Shown here: piece by piece, positions 24,248 through 33,278 of the stretch | Layout: each line of letters opens with the position of its first letter | Position numbering within the stretch: position 1 is the first letter of the stretch | Source of the DNA: Bog-159 sp963756605 | GTDB taxonomy: Bacteria; Acidobacteriota; Terriglobia; Bryobacterales; Bryobacteraceae | DNA: 64,000 bases | NCBI GenBank assembly: GCA_963756605.1 | Contig: CAVWOT010000010.1 | Location: 124,001 to 188,000, forward strand | Direction of reading: 5' to 3' | Notes under the pieces: generated by a model | What the model was told of the DNA's origin: nothing | Databases searched by the model: none | What the model saw: only the letters and a program-made list of their open reading frames with translations | Program-made: the position numbers and the translations under genes

Positions 24248-24400
24248 ATGATACGAAAACTCAAAAACGGCGGTTATCGGCTTTACTCCAGAAAGCTGGA
24301 TGCCAAGACCGGGAAGCGCAAAAACCTCGGAACCTTTCCCACTCGCGCGGAGGCCGAAAGGCACGAGCGTGCGGTTCAGTATTTCAAGCATGCCGGCTGA
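24248..24400 (+). CDS. Small conserved-type basic protein (50 aa)
   Basis: A 50-residue basic protein: MIRKLKNGGYRLYSRKL, then DAKTGKRKNLGTFPTRAEAE and HERAVQYFKHAG. It resembles a widespread family of tiny bacterial proteins with the pattern LYSRKxxxKTGKRxNLGxFxTRxxAExHER, similar to the small DNA-binding N-terminal domain of phage integrases. Function is unknown. The start is supported by the GGAGGG formed by the adjacent tandem repeat. Confidence 0.8.
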   Translation: MIRKLKNGGYRLYSRKLDAKTGKRKNLGTFPTRAEAERHERAVQYFKHAG

Positions 24401-24459
24401 CGATCTGTGGCTTTAGAACCCCTCAGGACGGTGCCGAACAATCCCGACAACGGCGGCAA

Positions 24460-24705
24460 CGCACAGCTTATGGAAAGACGGCGGACATGCTCTGGATCGG
24501 GTGAGGTGCCGGTTGGATAATGCTTACGGTCGAGGTAAGCCGAGACTGAGAGACCGGTTCGGGGTGCAGGGTGTTGCGGATGAAGTGGCGGGCTTTGGGG
24601 TAAGCTGTCCAGCGGCTCAGCGGCCCAGTTCTTGGAGATTTCGGAGAACAGGTGGTGCTCGATGGGATTCCATTTGGGAGCGCGGGTCGATTTCGATCCC
24701 TTCAC
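24460..24705 (-). pseudogene. ISAzo13-family transposase remnant (C-terminal part)
   Basis: Residues RAPKWNPIEHHLFSEISKNW, then GLSVSAYLDRKHYPTG and PDPEHVRRLSI, match the C-terminal region of ISAzo13-type transposases (compare KWNQIEHRLF in the intact copy at 42357). The middle is scrambled by a frameshift and everything upstream is missing. It abuts a truncated copy of the multi-copy gene described next. Confidence 0.7.
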
Positions 24706-25010
24706 GTTTTCCCGTTGAATATCTTGGCCTTCTCTTGGGCTATCCCGATGAATACGATGCCATCCCGTACTGGCCGCTGCCGGCGGAAGTTGTTCGCGAT
24801 ACCGTCCTTCCGTTCCCTATGGTCGAATTGGGAAATCGGTATACCGTCCCGTTCCGCGAGCACTTTTGACGGCCTGGCGGAATTTCTCGACACCTGTCCC
24901 AACACCACTGGGGACGGAACCGGCGTCCCCAACCGCTCCCGTGCCCGTCAAGGAGTTCCGGAATGGTCGCCATTCCCGAATTTATGACAAGTCGAGCAGT
25001 GGGCTCGTCG
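24702..25010 (-). pseudogene. Truncated copy of the multi-copy uncharacterised gene seen at 43646-44384
   Basis: VPSPVVLGQV, KVLAERDGIPISQFDHRERK and RPVRDGIVFIGIAQEKAKI match the same stretch in the protein encoded at 43646-44384. Here an internal deletion joins MATIPELLDGH to the VPSP region, a frameshift follows, and the gene stops at FNGKT. Similarity continues upstream to about 25030 (the GCAGTGGGCTCGTCGG region). It is therefore a decayed second copy rather than a gene in use. The 140 bp from 25011 to 25152 hold nothing else recognisable. Confidence 0.75.
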
Positions 25011-25152
25011 GTGTGAGGTCGAAGACCACGCCAGAGAAGACGAGTAATCCAGGAAACTGCCCCGAATCTCGATACCACCCCACCATTCAAGTAGGTGTGT
25101 CGCACCAGAGGCCGTATGGCCCTCAAGCGCCGTATGGCGCTCACGGACTCGC

Positions 25153-26988
25153 TCAGGATCGATCAATTGTCTGCCCGACCGACCGCCGCGCTTCAAGGAT
25201 GGAGGCACGGTGGTCCATAATCCCGGCCAAGTCAGAGTTCGCGAAGGCGATGCGGCCAAAAGGCGTATTTCGCAAGAATTCACCTGGGGCCGGATTCGCG
25301 TCCCTCCCGAAGAAGAAGCCGGGTTGCGGGCTCAAGTAGGCATGGCCCCAGCGGTTCAGAATTATGCCAGCTATGTCCCTGCGGCCGTCGAAACCCGTAC
25401 CCGAGAACATCGCGGAAAACTGCTCTCGAATTCGTCTCTCATAATCCCGGAAGGATGTGGATAGCAGCTCCCCGCGGCCCCGAGTTACCTGCTCGCCGAT
25501 GGGAAGGCCGGGCGAGGAGAACAGGATCTTGAGCGTCACCACTACCGGAGAATCGGGGGACACGGATGACGCCACCGGCCCGAAAGTGGCCATCTTACGC
25601 AGCGCGAAATAATTGCCGATGCCTTCGAACCACTGGCACTCGCTGATTCCAAGCTTATACAGAAAGCGCCAGTTGCGCAGCGCCACGTTGGCCATTAAAC
25701 AAGGCGCGCGATAGAACTGTGCGTATGCCTGGCGGTGCGTTTCCGGAAGATTCTTCACGATATGTTTCGTGGTCCAGCTTCCGCCGGCCATGATCACGCT
25801 GCGGGTTTTGATGCCGTACAGCTTGCCGTCTTGAGCGTAAACAATCCTTACGGAACGTGACAATTGGGGTTCGCCTTCATGCTGGACCGCGACGACAGTG
25901 GCATGCAGCCGGACGCGCGACGCCTGACCCGACCGATCCAGAGTGCGGAAATTCACTGGAGAACGGCACACGTCTGCCAGGGTGACGGCGCCGGAGAAAG
26001 CGTCCGGGACCAGAGCCTTCACGATATGCCGTGCGACTCCCGCGTTTCCGCCCGGAAACATCTGCGCGCCGGCGTCGTATTTCCACGGCAGCAGCACATC
26101 GGCCGCGTATTCGGAATAGGCCGAGAGCGCGTCCGCGCCGAGACCCGAGCCTCCGCCGGCTACCGGCGAGAGAAACGTGCGGACGGTCTCCCGACTGATG
26201 CGGTGAAACTCCATCAGGTGCTCTTCGAGCGTGATGCTGTCCAGCTGGCGCGAGAGCGCGTCGCCGTGACGCTGGGGGATGACTGGCCTCGAACCGGATA
26301 CCGCCAGGAGTTCGCGGCGCGCGGCTTCCGAGATGGGCGCGCCCGCCAGATCCCTCCCCCAAGGATTGATCAGCCACGAACCTTCAGGTTGACCGAATCT
26401 TGCGCCGAAGAAAAACCCGGAGTTTGCACCGCCTTGCATGTATGAGGTTCTGCCGAGCGGGATTTCGGGCTCGCGCCCGGCCCAGGTTTGGTATTCAAAT
26501 GGCCGGGGATCGATGCCGATGGAGTCGTAAAAATCCGCCAGGAGTGTTCCGGCAAGCGGAGGAAAGAACATTGCGGAACCCTGATGGGCAACTAGCCGCC
26601 GGCCCTCGACAAGAAACTCGTTACGTCTGGCTTCGCCGCCGAAGATGCGGTGGTTTTCGAGCACCAGGCAAGTGCGGCGCGGGCCTGCTTTACGCTTAAA
26701 GAAAAGCGCTGCCGCTAAACCGCTGATGCCTCCGCCTACCACTACGCAATCGAACTGTTGGCCGGTGTCGATGACGTTCGCCGGAAGTGTTGGGGAGTCA
26801 TGGTCCCGTATCATCTTGTGCGCGTCGTCGATAACCTCGAACGTATTGCCATTTGAAGTCGCGTAGTCGCCCACGCCACCGTAACCGTCCCAATCGTCTT
26901 TGGCGAGCAGATCCTTGGGGGTCGCGCCGCCAAGCAAAAAGCTTCCCGAGGCCAGCAGGGTGGAGTTCAAGTAATCGCGGCGCGTCAT
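25153..26988 (-). CDS. Tat-exported FAD-dependent oxidoreductase (spermidine-dehydrogenase-like)
   Basis: A 611-residue flavoprotein. The N-terminus TRRDYLNSTLLASGSFLLGG has a twin-arginine-like signal. The FAD-binding Rossmann motif is DCVVVGGGISGLAAALFF, followed by LENHRIFGGEARRNEF, and a late segment SVIMAGGSWTT fits a flavin amine-oxidase-like fold. Size, signal and motif spacing resemble spermidine dehydrogenase-like proteins, but the substrate is not established. It stands alone among transposon relics and its codon usage looks normal, so it may be an intact accessory gene. Confidence 0.8.
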   Translation of the reverse strand: MTRRDYLNSTLLASGSFLLGGATPKDLLAKDDWDGYGGVGDYATSNGNTFEVIDDAHKMIRDHDSPTLPANVIDTGQQFDCVVVGGGISGLAAALFFKRKAGPRRTCLVLENHRIFGGEARRNEFLVEGRRLVAHQGSAMFFPPLAGTLLADFYDSIGIDPRPFEYQTWAGREPEIPLGRTSYMQGGANSGFFFGARFGQPEGSWLINPWGRDLAGAPISEAARRELLAVSGSRPVIPQRHGDALSRQLDSITLEEHLMEFHRISRETVRTFLSPVAGGGSGLGADALSAYSEYAADVLLPWKYDAGAQMFPGGNAGVARHIVKALVPDAFSGAVTLADVCRSPVNFRTLDRSGQASRVRLHATVVAVQHEGEPQLSRSVRIVYAQDGKLYGIKTRSVIMAGGSWTTKHIVKNLPETHRQAYAQFYRAPCLMANVALRNWRFLYKLGISECQWFEGIGNYFALRKMATFGPVASSVSPDSPVVVTLKILFSSPGLPIGEQVTRGRGELLSTSFRDYERRIREQFSAMFSGTGFDGRRDIAGIILNRWGHAYLSPQPGFFFGRDANPAPGEFLRNTPFGRIAFANSDLAGIMDHRASILEARRSVGQTIDRS

Positions 26989-26989
26989 T

Positions 26990-27356
26990 CGGATAATCGC
27001 TTCTGCGAATATAACCCAAATCGGCCATGGTGCTTACGGTCGCCCTCCCCTTGGTCGTCAACATACCCGGCGCGTTCAGGAGCGCCTGGGCCTGCTTGAG
27101 CGAACGCCAGTTCCCGGCGCGCACGCCGATGGACTTGGCGCCCTTCACGCGCTGGATGCCGGCGGCAAGCTCCGGCGCCAGCAAAGCCGTTGTCGGTTGC
27201 CTCCACCGCCAGCTTGCGGATCGCCGACATCCGCTCGATGATGCTTGACGACCCCAAGCCGCGTTCTTCCAGGGTTACTCGCCAGGCGCTCACGGACTCC
27301 CATGGGGTGAAACGATGCCGACGATGCCGCGGCTTACTCGTGGCGGAGGGCCACAA
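26990..27356 (-). pseudogene. Tyrosine recombinase/integrase N-terminal remnant
   Basis: One frame reads FTPWESVSAWRVTLEERGLG then MSAIRKLAVEATDNG, and a second frame continues LAPELAAGIQRVKGAKSIGV and NWRSLKQAQALLNAPGMLTTKG. Together these are the core-binding domain and start of the catalytic domain of phage-type integrases. At least one frameshift separates the halves, and the catalytic R-H-R-Y region is missing. It ends just upstream of the FAD oxidoreductase. Confidence 0.75.
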
Positions 27357-27880
27357 GCGGGTCTATACGGGTGTCCCGTCGCGCCGAAATGTAGCGGGCG
27401 GCCAGCGCCACCAGCATGAGCAGCAAAGTCACCGCGAGGAGGGTGAAGGGTCGCCGGGTTTCACCTCGTACAGCATGGTGCCCAGCAAGCGCGTGACCGC
27501 CAACGATGACGCAATGCCGATGGCTATGCCCACGGCAGCCAACGCTACGCCGCGACGCACCACGTGCTGCAGGACCTGTCCCGTTGGCGCGCCCAGAGCC
27601 ACGCGAATCCCGATTTCGCTGGTCCCGCGCGTGACCTCCTGGGCCAGCAGGCCGTAAAGGCCGATCGCCGCCAACAGCAGCGCCGCCAAGCCGAAAAGAA
27701 TGGCGAGGCGCGCAATCAAGCGCTCCTGGAAATGCATCGCATCGATCTGCTGGACTTGGGCCTTGATACCACCGGTATATCTTTGCCGGCCTGCCGCACG
27801 ATCTCGCGCACTTCCGGCGCCACCGCCAACCGGTCGCGCGCGGTGCGTAATTCGAATGAGCCGCCCGATGCGCTAGCCGA
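27334..27880 (-). pseudogene. ABC permease (PadR-associated type) C-terminal remnant
   Basis: Three frames together give a permease C-terminus: GSFELRTARDRLAVAPEVRE, then ILFGLAALLLAAIGLYGLLA and TSEIGIRVALGAPTGQVLQH, then FTLLAVTLLLMLVALAARYI ending DTRIDPLVALRHE. These match the second half of the intact permeases in this window. At least two frameshifts are needed and the N-terminal two thirds are absent. Confidence 0.8.
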
Positions 27881-28244
27881 TCCGAACCGCTTCGAGGAGT
27901 TGCCGGCGGATCTTGATGTAACTGGCGTGAGCATTGTTTTCGCGGACGCGTTGCTCTATGATTTCTGAGCGAGTCTGCAGGGATAATTGTTCGGGGATGC
28001 CCTGGCCGAACAACTCGCACATCCTTTCGGCCTCGTGCACATAGTGCTTAAGCGCTTCCAGACACCTCACGTGCAATTCTTTGAACCGTTTGGGATCCAT
28101 TTTCATCCTTTTGAGGATTTCCTTGGCGTACGATGCCCTGGCCGTCAAGATGACGTCGGGCTCAGGCGACCAGCCCGGTCGGGAAATGAGGGCGGCTAGC
28201 TCCGGGGGCCGATTCAGCCGAATCAGCATGATTTCTTCGAGCAA
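27873..28244 (-). CDS. Hypothetical protein (helical, about 123 aa)
   Basis: An unrecognised, mostly helical protein: SYAKEILKRMKMDPKRFKEL, RCLEALKHYVHEAERMCELF and RSEIIEQRVRENNAHASYIK, ending LLEAVRIG. Composition and reading-frame length look like a real protein, but the start is unclear: TTG 28244 or ATG 28229. It directly abuts the permease remnant, so it may itself be a leftover of a larger locus. Confidence 0.45.
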   Translation of the reverse strand: MLEEIMLIRLNRPPELAALISRPGWSPEPDVILTARASYAKEILKRMKMDPKRFKELHVRCLEALKHYVHEAERMCELFGQGIPEQLSLQTRSEIIEQRVRENNAHASYIKIRRQLLEAVRIG

Positions 28245-28980
28245 CCAAAATGGCGCGAATCAAGGCAATCCGGCGGTGTTTGAGCCTCAACAGCTTCGCC
28301 TCCAGCACGCTGATGGAAAATTTTCTGGAGCAGATTGGAGGATAGTGCCGAGGCGACTTGGTTTCTCGGAGAACTAGCTCCTTAGAGCTGATAGGATTAA
28401 CTAATATTCATGGAAGATGCTTAGCGGTAAACGTAAGCTAGGTTGCACTAATGTAAACACTGGGAGTGGCTGAAAGTTGCGTCGAAGTGGCGAATTCCGT
28501 GGGCGGAAATTTCTGGAGAGTATCTCTGTGACACGGCCACGTTGAGCAGACTTATATAGCTAACTCCTCCATCGTCCGCTCCCACGGTATAATCATGGTG
28601 TCAAAGGAAAGGTGGCGTCGAATGAACGCGAGGGATCTATGGAGATGCATGAAAACTGCGTCGCCTGCCATGCGAACCGTCAAGGTTGAGAAGACGTCCA
28701 CAATGTTGGGGGACGCACTGCGGAACCGCTGACTTTCAGAGGGCGCTTCAGACTTATGTCTCAGGGGATTGTCGAGAATGACGCCCAGTTGGCCTACATG
28801 GGCACCAGGAGCCTTGGCCGCAACCTAGCCCAATTAGTTTAGGCTACGCCTCTTCAAACCGAACCATTACCAGACGTTGTCGCTGTAAGTTCCATCTGGC
28901 CCTCCAGCCGGCGCGGCCGGTCTCGCGCCACGGGCGTTGTCAGGTAATATCGCTAGTGTCCTGAATTGGAGATTCGCCGC
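28245..28980. other. Non-coding stretch, nothing recognised
   Basis: About 730 bp without a convincing gene on either strand. A TATAAT occurs near 28595, followed by AAAGGTGG and a 36-codon frame starting MNARDLWRCMK at 28622, which I do not recognise. Base composition is less GC-rich than the neighbours, fitting decayed accessory DNA. Confidence 0.4.
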
Positions 28981-29313
28981 TTAAGTTGTCACCGGACTTT
29001 GTGATTTAGAATTCCGTTCCCAAAGGTGTTGGATCTTCCCAAGGATCAAATCCGCATCTACGGTCCAGGCGAAGAGCTTCGGGTTTTCATGGTAGTGCTG
29101 CGGGTATTCCTGGATTGCATTCTCCAGGCTGGGTACGCTGGGAAACGAGCCGCGGCGAATTCGCTTCAGCGTGATCTCGGCAAGCCATCGCTTTAGCTGA
29201 TTGACCTATGATCCGCTGGTCGGGGTAAAATGGCGGTATCGCGGATGGCGTGCAAACCAGCAAATCACTTGGGGCGTCTTGTACGTTCCGTAGTTGTCAA
29301 GCACCAGGTTCGC
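28981..29313 (-). pseudogene. IS630-family transposase C-terminal remnant
   Basis: The frame reads LVLDNYGTYKTPQVICWFAR, then FTPTSGS, a TAG where a Trp is expected, and VNQLKRWLAEITLKRIRRGS, followed by a C-terminus ending KSQSPVTT. This is the last catalytic third of IS630 transposases (DNYxTH...ARHPR...FTPTSxSWxNQxE). A single TGG-to-TAG nonsense codon interrupts it, and the N-terminal part is replaced by a foreign propeller sequence. Confidence 0.8.
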
Positions 29314-29480
29314 GCCATATTCGGTAAACCACAGCGCCCCGTCGGGACCAGCTGCGATCCCATCGGGCCGGCTGTTGGCGGTCGGTATTGCATATGCGGT
29401 CATCTGCCCGGCTGTCGTGATGCGGCCGATCTCGCCGGACCCGATGGTAAACCACAGAGCTTTGTCGTCACGGGACGCTG
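29310..29480 (-). pseudogene. Streptogramin-lyase-like (Vgb) propeller fragment
   Basis: The frame gives DKALWFTIGSGEIGRITTAG, then AYAIPTANSRPDGIAAGPDG and ALWFTEYGAN, about one and a half blades of the repeat used by virginiamycin B lyase-like proteins. It fuses in frame to the IS630 remnant (GAN-LVLDNYG). No start, no other blades and no end remain. Confidence 0.75.
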
Positions 29481-29834
29481 AATCTGTTCGCGCGACGCTG
29501 GAAACAGCGGCCCGGCATCATTCGCGCGAAATGCTGGACATGTCCTGGACTGCGGGTGGCCGACACGTGCCATTCGGTTCAACATCCATACTTCGATGTC
29601 AACCGAATTGTCGTGGGGCCGCCGACTGTATAATTCCAGGTATGAGTGCGGGCGTTCTGGCGGATAGATCGCCACGTAGCCATGGGGTTGGCAGATTTTC
29701 GCCTCCTTGACTTTCGGTTGCGATGTGTTGGCGTTGACCGCCACGATTTACTCTACTAACACTTGCCACATTTCCAGGCAAAACCGTAGTTCACGGCGGT
29801 GTGCCCGCGTCATGAGCGCAAGGCGAGGTGCAAT
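29481..29834. other. Intergenic stretch, no clear gene
   Basis: A minus-strand frame contains YLELYSRRPHDN, weakly reminiscent of MT-A70-type methyltransferase ends, but too little is left to assign it. Otherwise nothing is recognised. The 3' part is the upstream region of the carbonic anhydrase gene. Confidence 0.4.
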
Positions 29835-30602
29835 TTGAGAAAAGGTTGGATGACTTTTGTCTTGCTGGTCGCCCCGGAGGTTCTGGTACCTATCGGTTCA
29901 CTAGCGCAGTGGAAGACACCCTGGAGCTACGAAGGGGCAACCGGGGCGGCACACTGGGGTGAACTGGATCCGGCGTATGCTGCCTGCAATGGCGAGGAAC
30001 AATCTCCAATCGACATTCGAAATGCGGAGAAAGCTGAACTCCCTGCGATACGATTCGAATACAAAAGCGGCCCGCTCAAATATCTAATTAACAATGGCTA
30101 TACGATCCGAGTGAACTACCATGACGCACCGAGAAGCGGAAGCTTTCTGATAGCGGGAGGCAAGCGCTACCAGTTAACGCAGTTCCATTTTCACCGTCCC
30201 AGCGAAGAGTACATTCAGGGTAAGCCATACGATATGGTGATCCACTTCATGCACGAAGCCAGCGACGGGAACATTGCCGGAGTCGCAGTTCTCCTTAAGG
30301 CCGGCAGCGCGAACGCCACCATTCAGCAGATTTGGGCACATATGCCAACGACCCCTGGCAAAGAGGAGGAGATTCCCGGAGTCGAGGTGAGTCCAGCCGG
30401 CTTGCTGCCCAGGGACGCCGCCTATTATACGTACATGGGGTCGCTAACGGCTCCGCCTTGTAGTGAGGGAGTCACGTGGTTTGTGCTGAAGACTCCGGTT
30501 GAAATCTCGCCAGAGGAGATCAACGCGTTCGCCAAGCTTTATCCACACGATGTCCGGCCTATTCAGCCGCTCAACGGACGAGTTGTGAAGGAGAGTCAGT
30601 AA
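29835..30602 (+). CDS. Alpha-carbonic anhydrase, exported
   Basis: A 255-residue periplasmic alpha-class carbonic anhydrase. A signal peptide (MTFVLLVAPEVLVPIGSLAQ region) precedes WSYEGATGAAHWGELDP. The zinc histidines are H118 and H120 in QFHFHRPSEE and H137 in MVIHFMHE; the 17-residue spacing equals that of bacterial alpha-CAs. GSLTAPPCSEGVTWFVL is the conserved substrate-pocket segment. A TTG at 29835 with GCGAGG upstream is used as start; ATG 29850 and GTG 29799 are alternatives. The gene stands alone between decayed sequences but is itself intact. Confidence 0.93.
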   Translation: MRKGWMTFVLLVAPEVLVPIGSLAQWKTPWSYEGATGAAHWGELDPAYAACNGEEQSPIDIRNAEKAELPAIRFEYKSGPLKYLINNGYTIRVNYHDAPRSGSFLIAGGKRYQLTQFHFHRPSEEYIQGKPYDMVIHFMHEASDGNIAGVAVLLKAGSANATIQQIWAHMPTTPGKEEEIPGVEVSPAGLLPRDAAYYTYMGSLTAPPCSEGVTWFVLKTPVEISPEEINAFAKLYPHDVRPIQPLNGRVVKESQ

Positions 30603-30900
30603 CGCGAAAATCTCCGGTACCCACGAGCCCGCGTTGGATCAGACAGCATCCAGCTCACGCGAAGGACCGTGGCACGAAGGTGCTCGCCCTGATTCCGCTC
30701 AATCAGGATGGCCACCTCTTGGACCCTCGCTTCGAGGCCGCACGCTCCGCGCAATAACGCGGCAAGAGAGATGCCGCCCCGTCCGATTCTCTGACCCGAA
30801 ACGCGCCGAACCAGGCGCCCGAACAGCACGGCGATGATACTTTTGAGACGCTGCAGGCCTTGATTTCAGAGCATCCCGCGTTTGACCCGAAACTTACCGG
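30603..30900. other. Intergenic fragment, nothing firm
   Basis: A plus-strand frame reads GTKVLALIPLNQDGHLL, which recalls the end of acidobacterial TIR-domain proteins, and another ends DDTFETLQALISEHPAFDPK before a stop at 30903. Neither is long enough to support a gene call. Confidence 0.3.
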
Positions 30901-31075
30901 TTAAGTTTGCCAGCGCTCCACCACTACGTCCACGAACTTGGGGTCCAATTCCATCCCGCGGCACAGCCGCCCGCTCCGCGCCGCCGGCGCCACCGTGGTC
31001 CCCGAGCCCAGAAATGGCTCATACACCCACTCCCCACGCCTGGTGTGGTTCAGCATCGGATAATCGATCCGGAGG
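30901..31075 (-). pseudogene. DNA methyltransferase C-terminal fragment
   Basis: In one minus-strand frame the sequence reads WVYEPFLGSGTTVAPAARSG, then LCRGMELDPKFVDVVVERWQ and a stop. The FLGSGTT motif with GMELDPxFVDVVVERW is the SAM-binding C-terminal segment of beta-class adenine-N6 methyltransferases. The target-recognition and catalytic parts upstream are missing, so only about 55 codons remain. Confidence 0.75.
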
Positions 31076-31151
31076 CCCAATCCCCAACTTCCGCTTGCGA
31101 CTGATTCGGCCGGAGCGCCGGTCGAAATCGTCGTCCGCCCTGGCCGGATGA

Positions 31152-33278
31152 CTACTGCAGCTTCACGAACTCAGTTTTCGCCCGACGGTAAATCGGGATC
31201 TGCAGGTCCGCATCCTTCCACAGCGCCAGAAAATCCTTGTACGCCGCCGGTGCCCGAACCCGTGCGGCATCGGCATCGGCGTGCTTGGCTCCCAGCGCAT
31301 TGGCGCGCGCGATCCCCAGGCGAGCCAATGCGCCAGTCCAGCAGTTCCACACCAACCCGCCGTGCTCCAGGATCTTTTGGAACTCCGTAGCCGCGGCGGC
31401 GCCCTCACCCGCCGCGAGATTGGCCTCGCCGCGAATGTAAGCCGTATAAATCGGCGAAAGGTTGCTGAGGTATTGCAATCGCGCCGTATTCGATCGGGGG
31501 TACCGCGCGCTGTAAGGCGGCCAGTGCCCCGGCCGGATCATGCCGGTTCAGCGCCAGTTGGGCCTGAATCGCGGGCAGCCAAAGGGATTGCGTCTGCGTA
31601 TCCAGCGGATGGAGCTTACGAATCTCGGCGGCCAGCGATTCCGCCTTGGCCGAATCGCCCGCCATCGCATAGGCGAGCGCTGCCTCCACCGCCACGCCCT
31701 GACTTTCCGGGTAGAGCTTCCACCCCGCGTCCGCCGCGCGCCGCGCTTCCGCCGAACTACCAAAAGCCGCTTCGCGCAGCGCCGCGCTCTCCCACCAGAT
31801 CGCGCCGTTCTCTTTGCTGTCCGCGCGTACGGCGGCGTCCACCGACCGTCTGGTCAGATTTCGCGCTTGCGCCAGGCGCCCGCCGTACGCTTGCGTGTCG
31901 GACTCCAGCGAAAGTCCAACCATCGCCATATCCGGCTTCGCCGCGAACCATTGCTGCTCCCGCGTCATCGCTGCGGAATCGCCGCCCAGAAAGGCTATCG
32001 CATAAAGGGCCACGTGAAAGATATAGCTATCTAGTTTACGTTCCTGCGCCTCGTGCAGGACGCGGCCGGCTTCCTCCAGCCGGTTCAGGCCCACCAGAAA
32101 ATTGGCGAAGCTTCCGTAATGCGAGATCGAAGGCTGGATCCTTTTGATCGCCTCGATTGCTTTGTCATACTGCCCGAGTTCCGCGTAGGTAATGGCCATC
32201 GAGGCGAGCGGCCTGCGCGGGTAGCTCGCGGACATCTCCTCGATAACGCCCAACGATTTCTCGAGCTCTCCGGTCACCTCGTCATAGTAGCGGGCGCTGA
32301 TAACCAGCCTCTCCCACTCGCTCGAATGCTCGCGCAGCGCGAACGCCTTCGTAGCGTACTGCGCTGCCCGTCCCACCTGTCCCAGGCTTTCGTATTCGCC
32401 TCAAACGCGAAATTCGGGCCCAGTTCTATGGCCCGCTGCGCATACTCCAGTGCCGCCTCATCGCCCTTCGCGTCGGCGACCTTCCCGCCCAGGCTGTAGG
32501 CTTTCAAGGCCTCCAGCGACGAAGTGGTCGCGGCCGTGAGCGGCACGTCGAATTTCCGGACCGTCGCCAGGGATTCACCCAGTTGCCCACGCAGCTTCGC
32601 GGCGGCCCCGCCGAGCGCGTTCAATACCTTTTCCCTAGCGCCCATGGTGACCTGGTCCTGCGCGAGCGTGTCGCCGGTCTGGCAGTTCACGGCCTTCAGG
32701 GACACGACGTATTCCTGGCCCAGCCCTGCTATGGAGCCGGCGATGTACGCCTTACAGCCGGCTCGCGGGCAAACCTCGCCGGCTACCTCGGGTGTCAAGC
32801 GTGTGCTTGGGCACGCGTCATCAGCTTTAACGTTGCGTTAACTTTGCTTTCCGCCAACACGTTCAGAAAAGGAGATTGGCTCAATGCGATCGTGAGCGCC
32901 GTTTTGAGCGTATCGTCAAAAACAGCATCGCCGGTGCTGTTTGCGAAATCCGTCACCACCACAGTGTCTTTGTCGGTTAGAGGCGTCCTTCGATGCGAAC
33001 GGTAATAGACACCCGCCGCGATGAGCGCAGCCAGCAGCGCCCCTCCGGCGGAAGCGAGCACCCGCCCGGCGCGTCTACCGAACCACGGGTGCCGCTGTGC
33101 CCGAGCCCGAAGGCATCCCCGCGACATGTCCACTCTCTCCGCCTCCCGCCTGAACCGTTCGAGATCCGCGCGCATATCGGCGGCGCTCTGATACCGGAGG
33201 TGGCTTGATGTCGCGATGGACGATGCCTTCGGTAGGCTGATTGATCGCGCCGATCAGATGTTCTATAAATAGAAGCAC
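31152..33278 (-). pseudogene. Ser/Thr protein kinase with C-terminal TPR domain, decayed
   Basis: Pieces of one acidobacterial kinase-TPR protein follow each other in order but in different frames. The kinase catalytic loop appears as GIVHRDIKPP, with almost the whole C-lobe deleted up to RYQSAADMRADLERFRREAE. A membrane segment follows, then DTVVVTDFANSTGDAVFDDT and SQSPFLNVLAESKVNATLKL, LTPEVAGEVCPRAG, VVSLKAVNCQTGDTLAQDQV, and TPR-like helices to the C-terminus KTEFVKLQ. At least three frameshifts (near 32795, 32380 and 31480) and one large deletion are needed, and the kinase N-lobe is gone. Confidence 0.8.

Noticed and set aside
29400..29744. Possible MT-A70 methyltransferase end (YLELYSRRPHDN)
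   Set aside because: Too short and too loosely matching; no catalytic motif.
30634..30760. Possible TIR-domain protein end (KVLALIPLNQDGHLL)
   Set aside because: Only about 15 residues match the remembered pattern, and the frame does not continue in the expected way.
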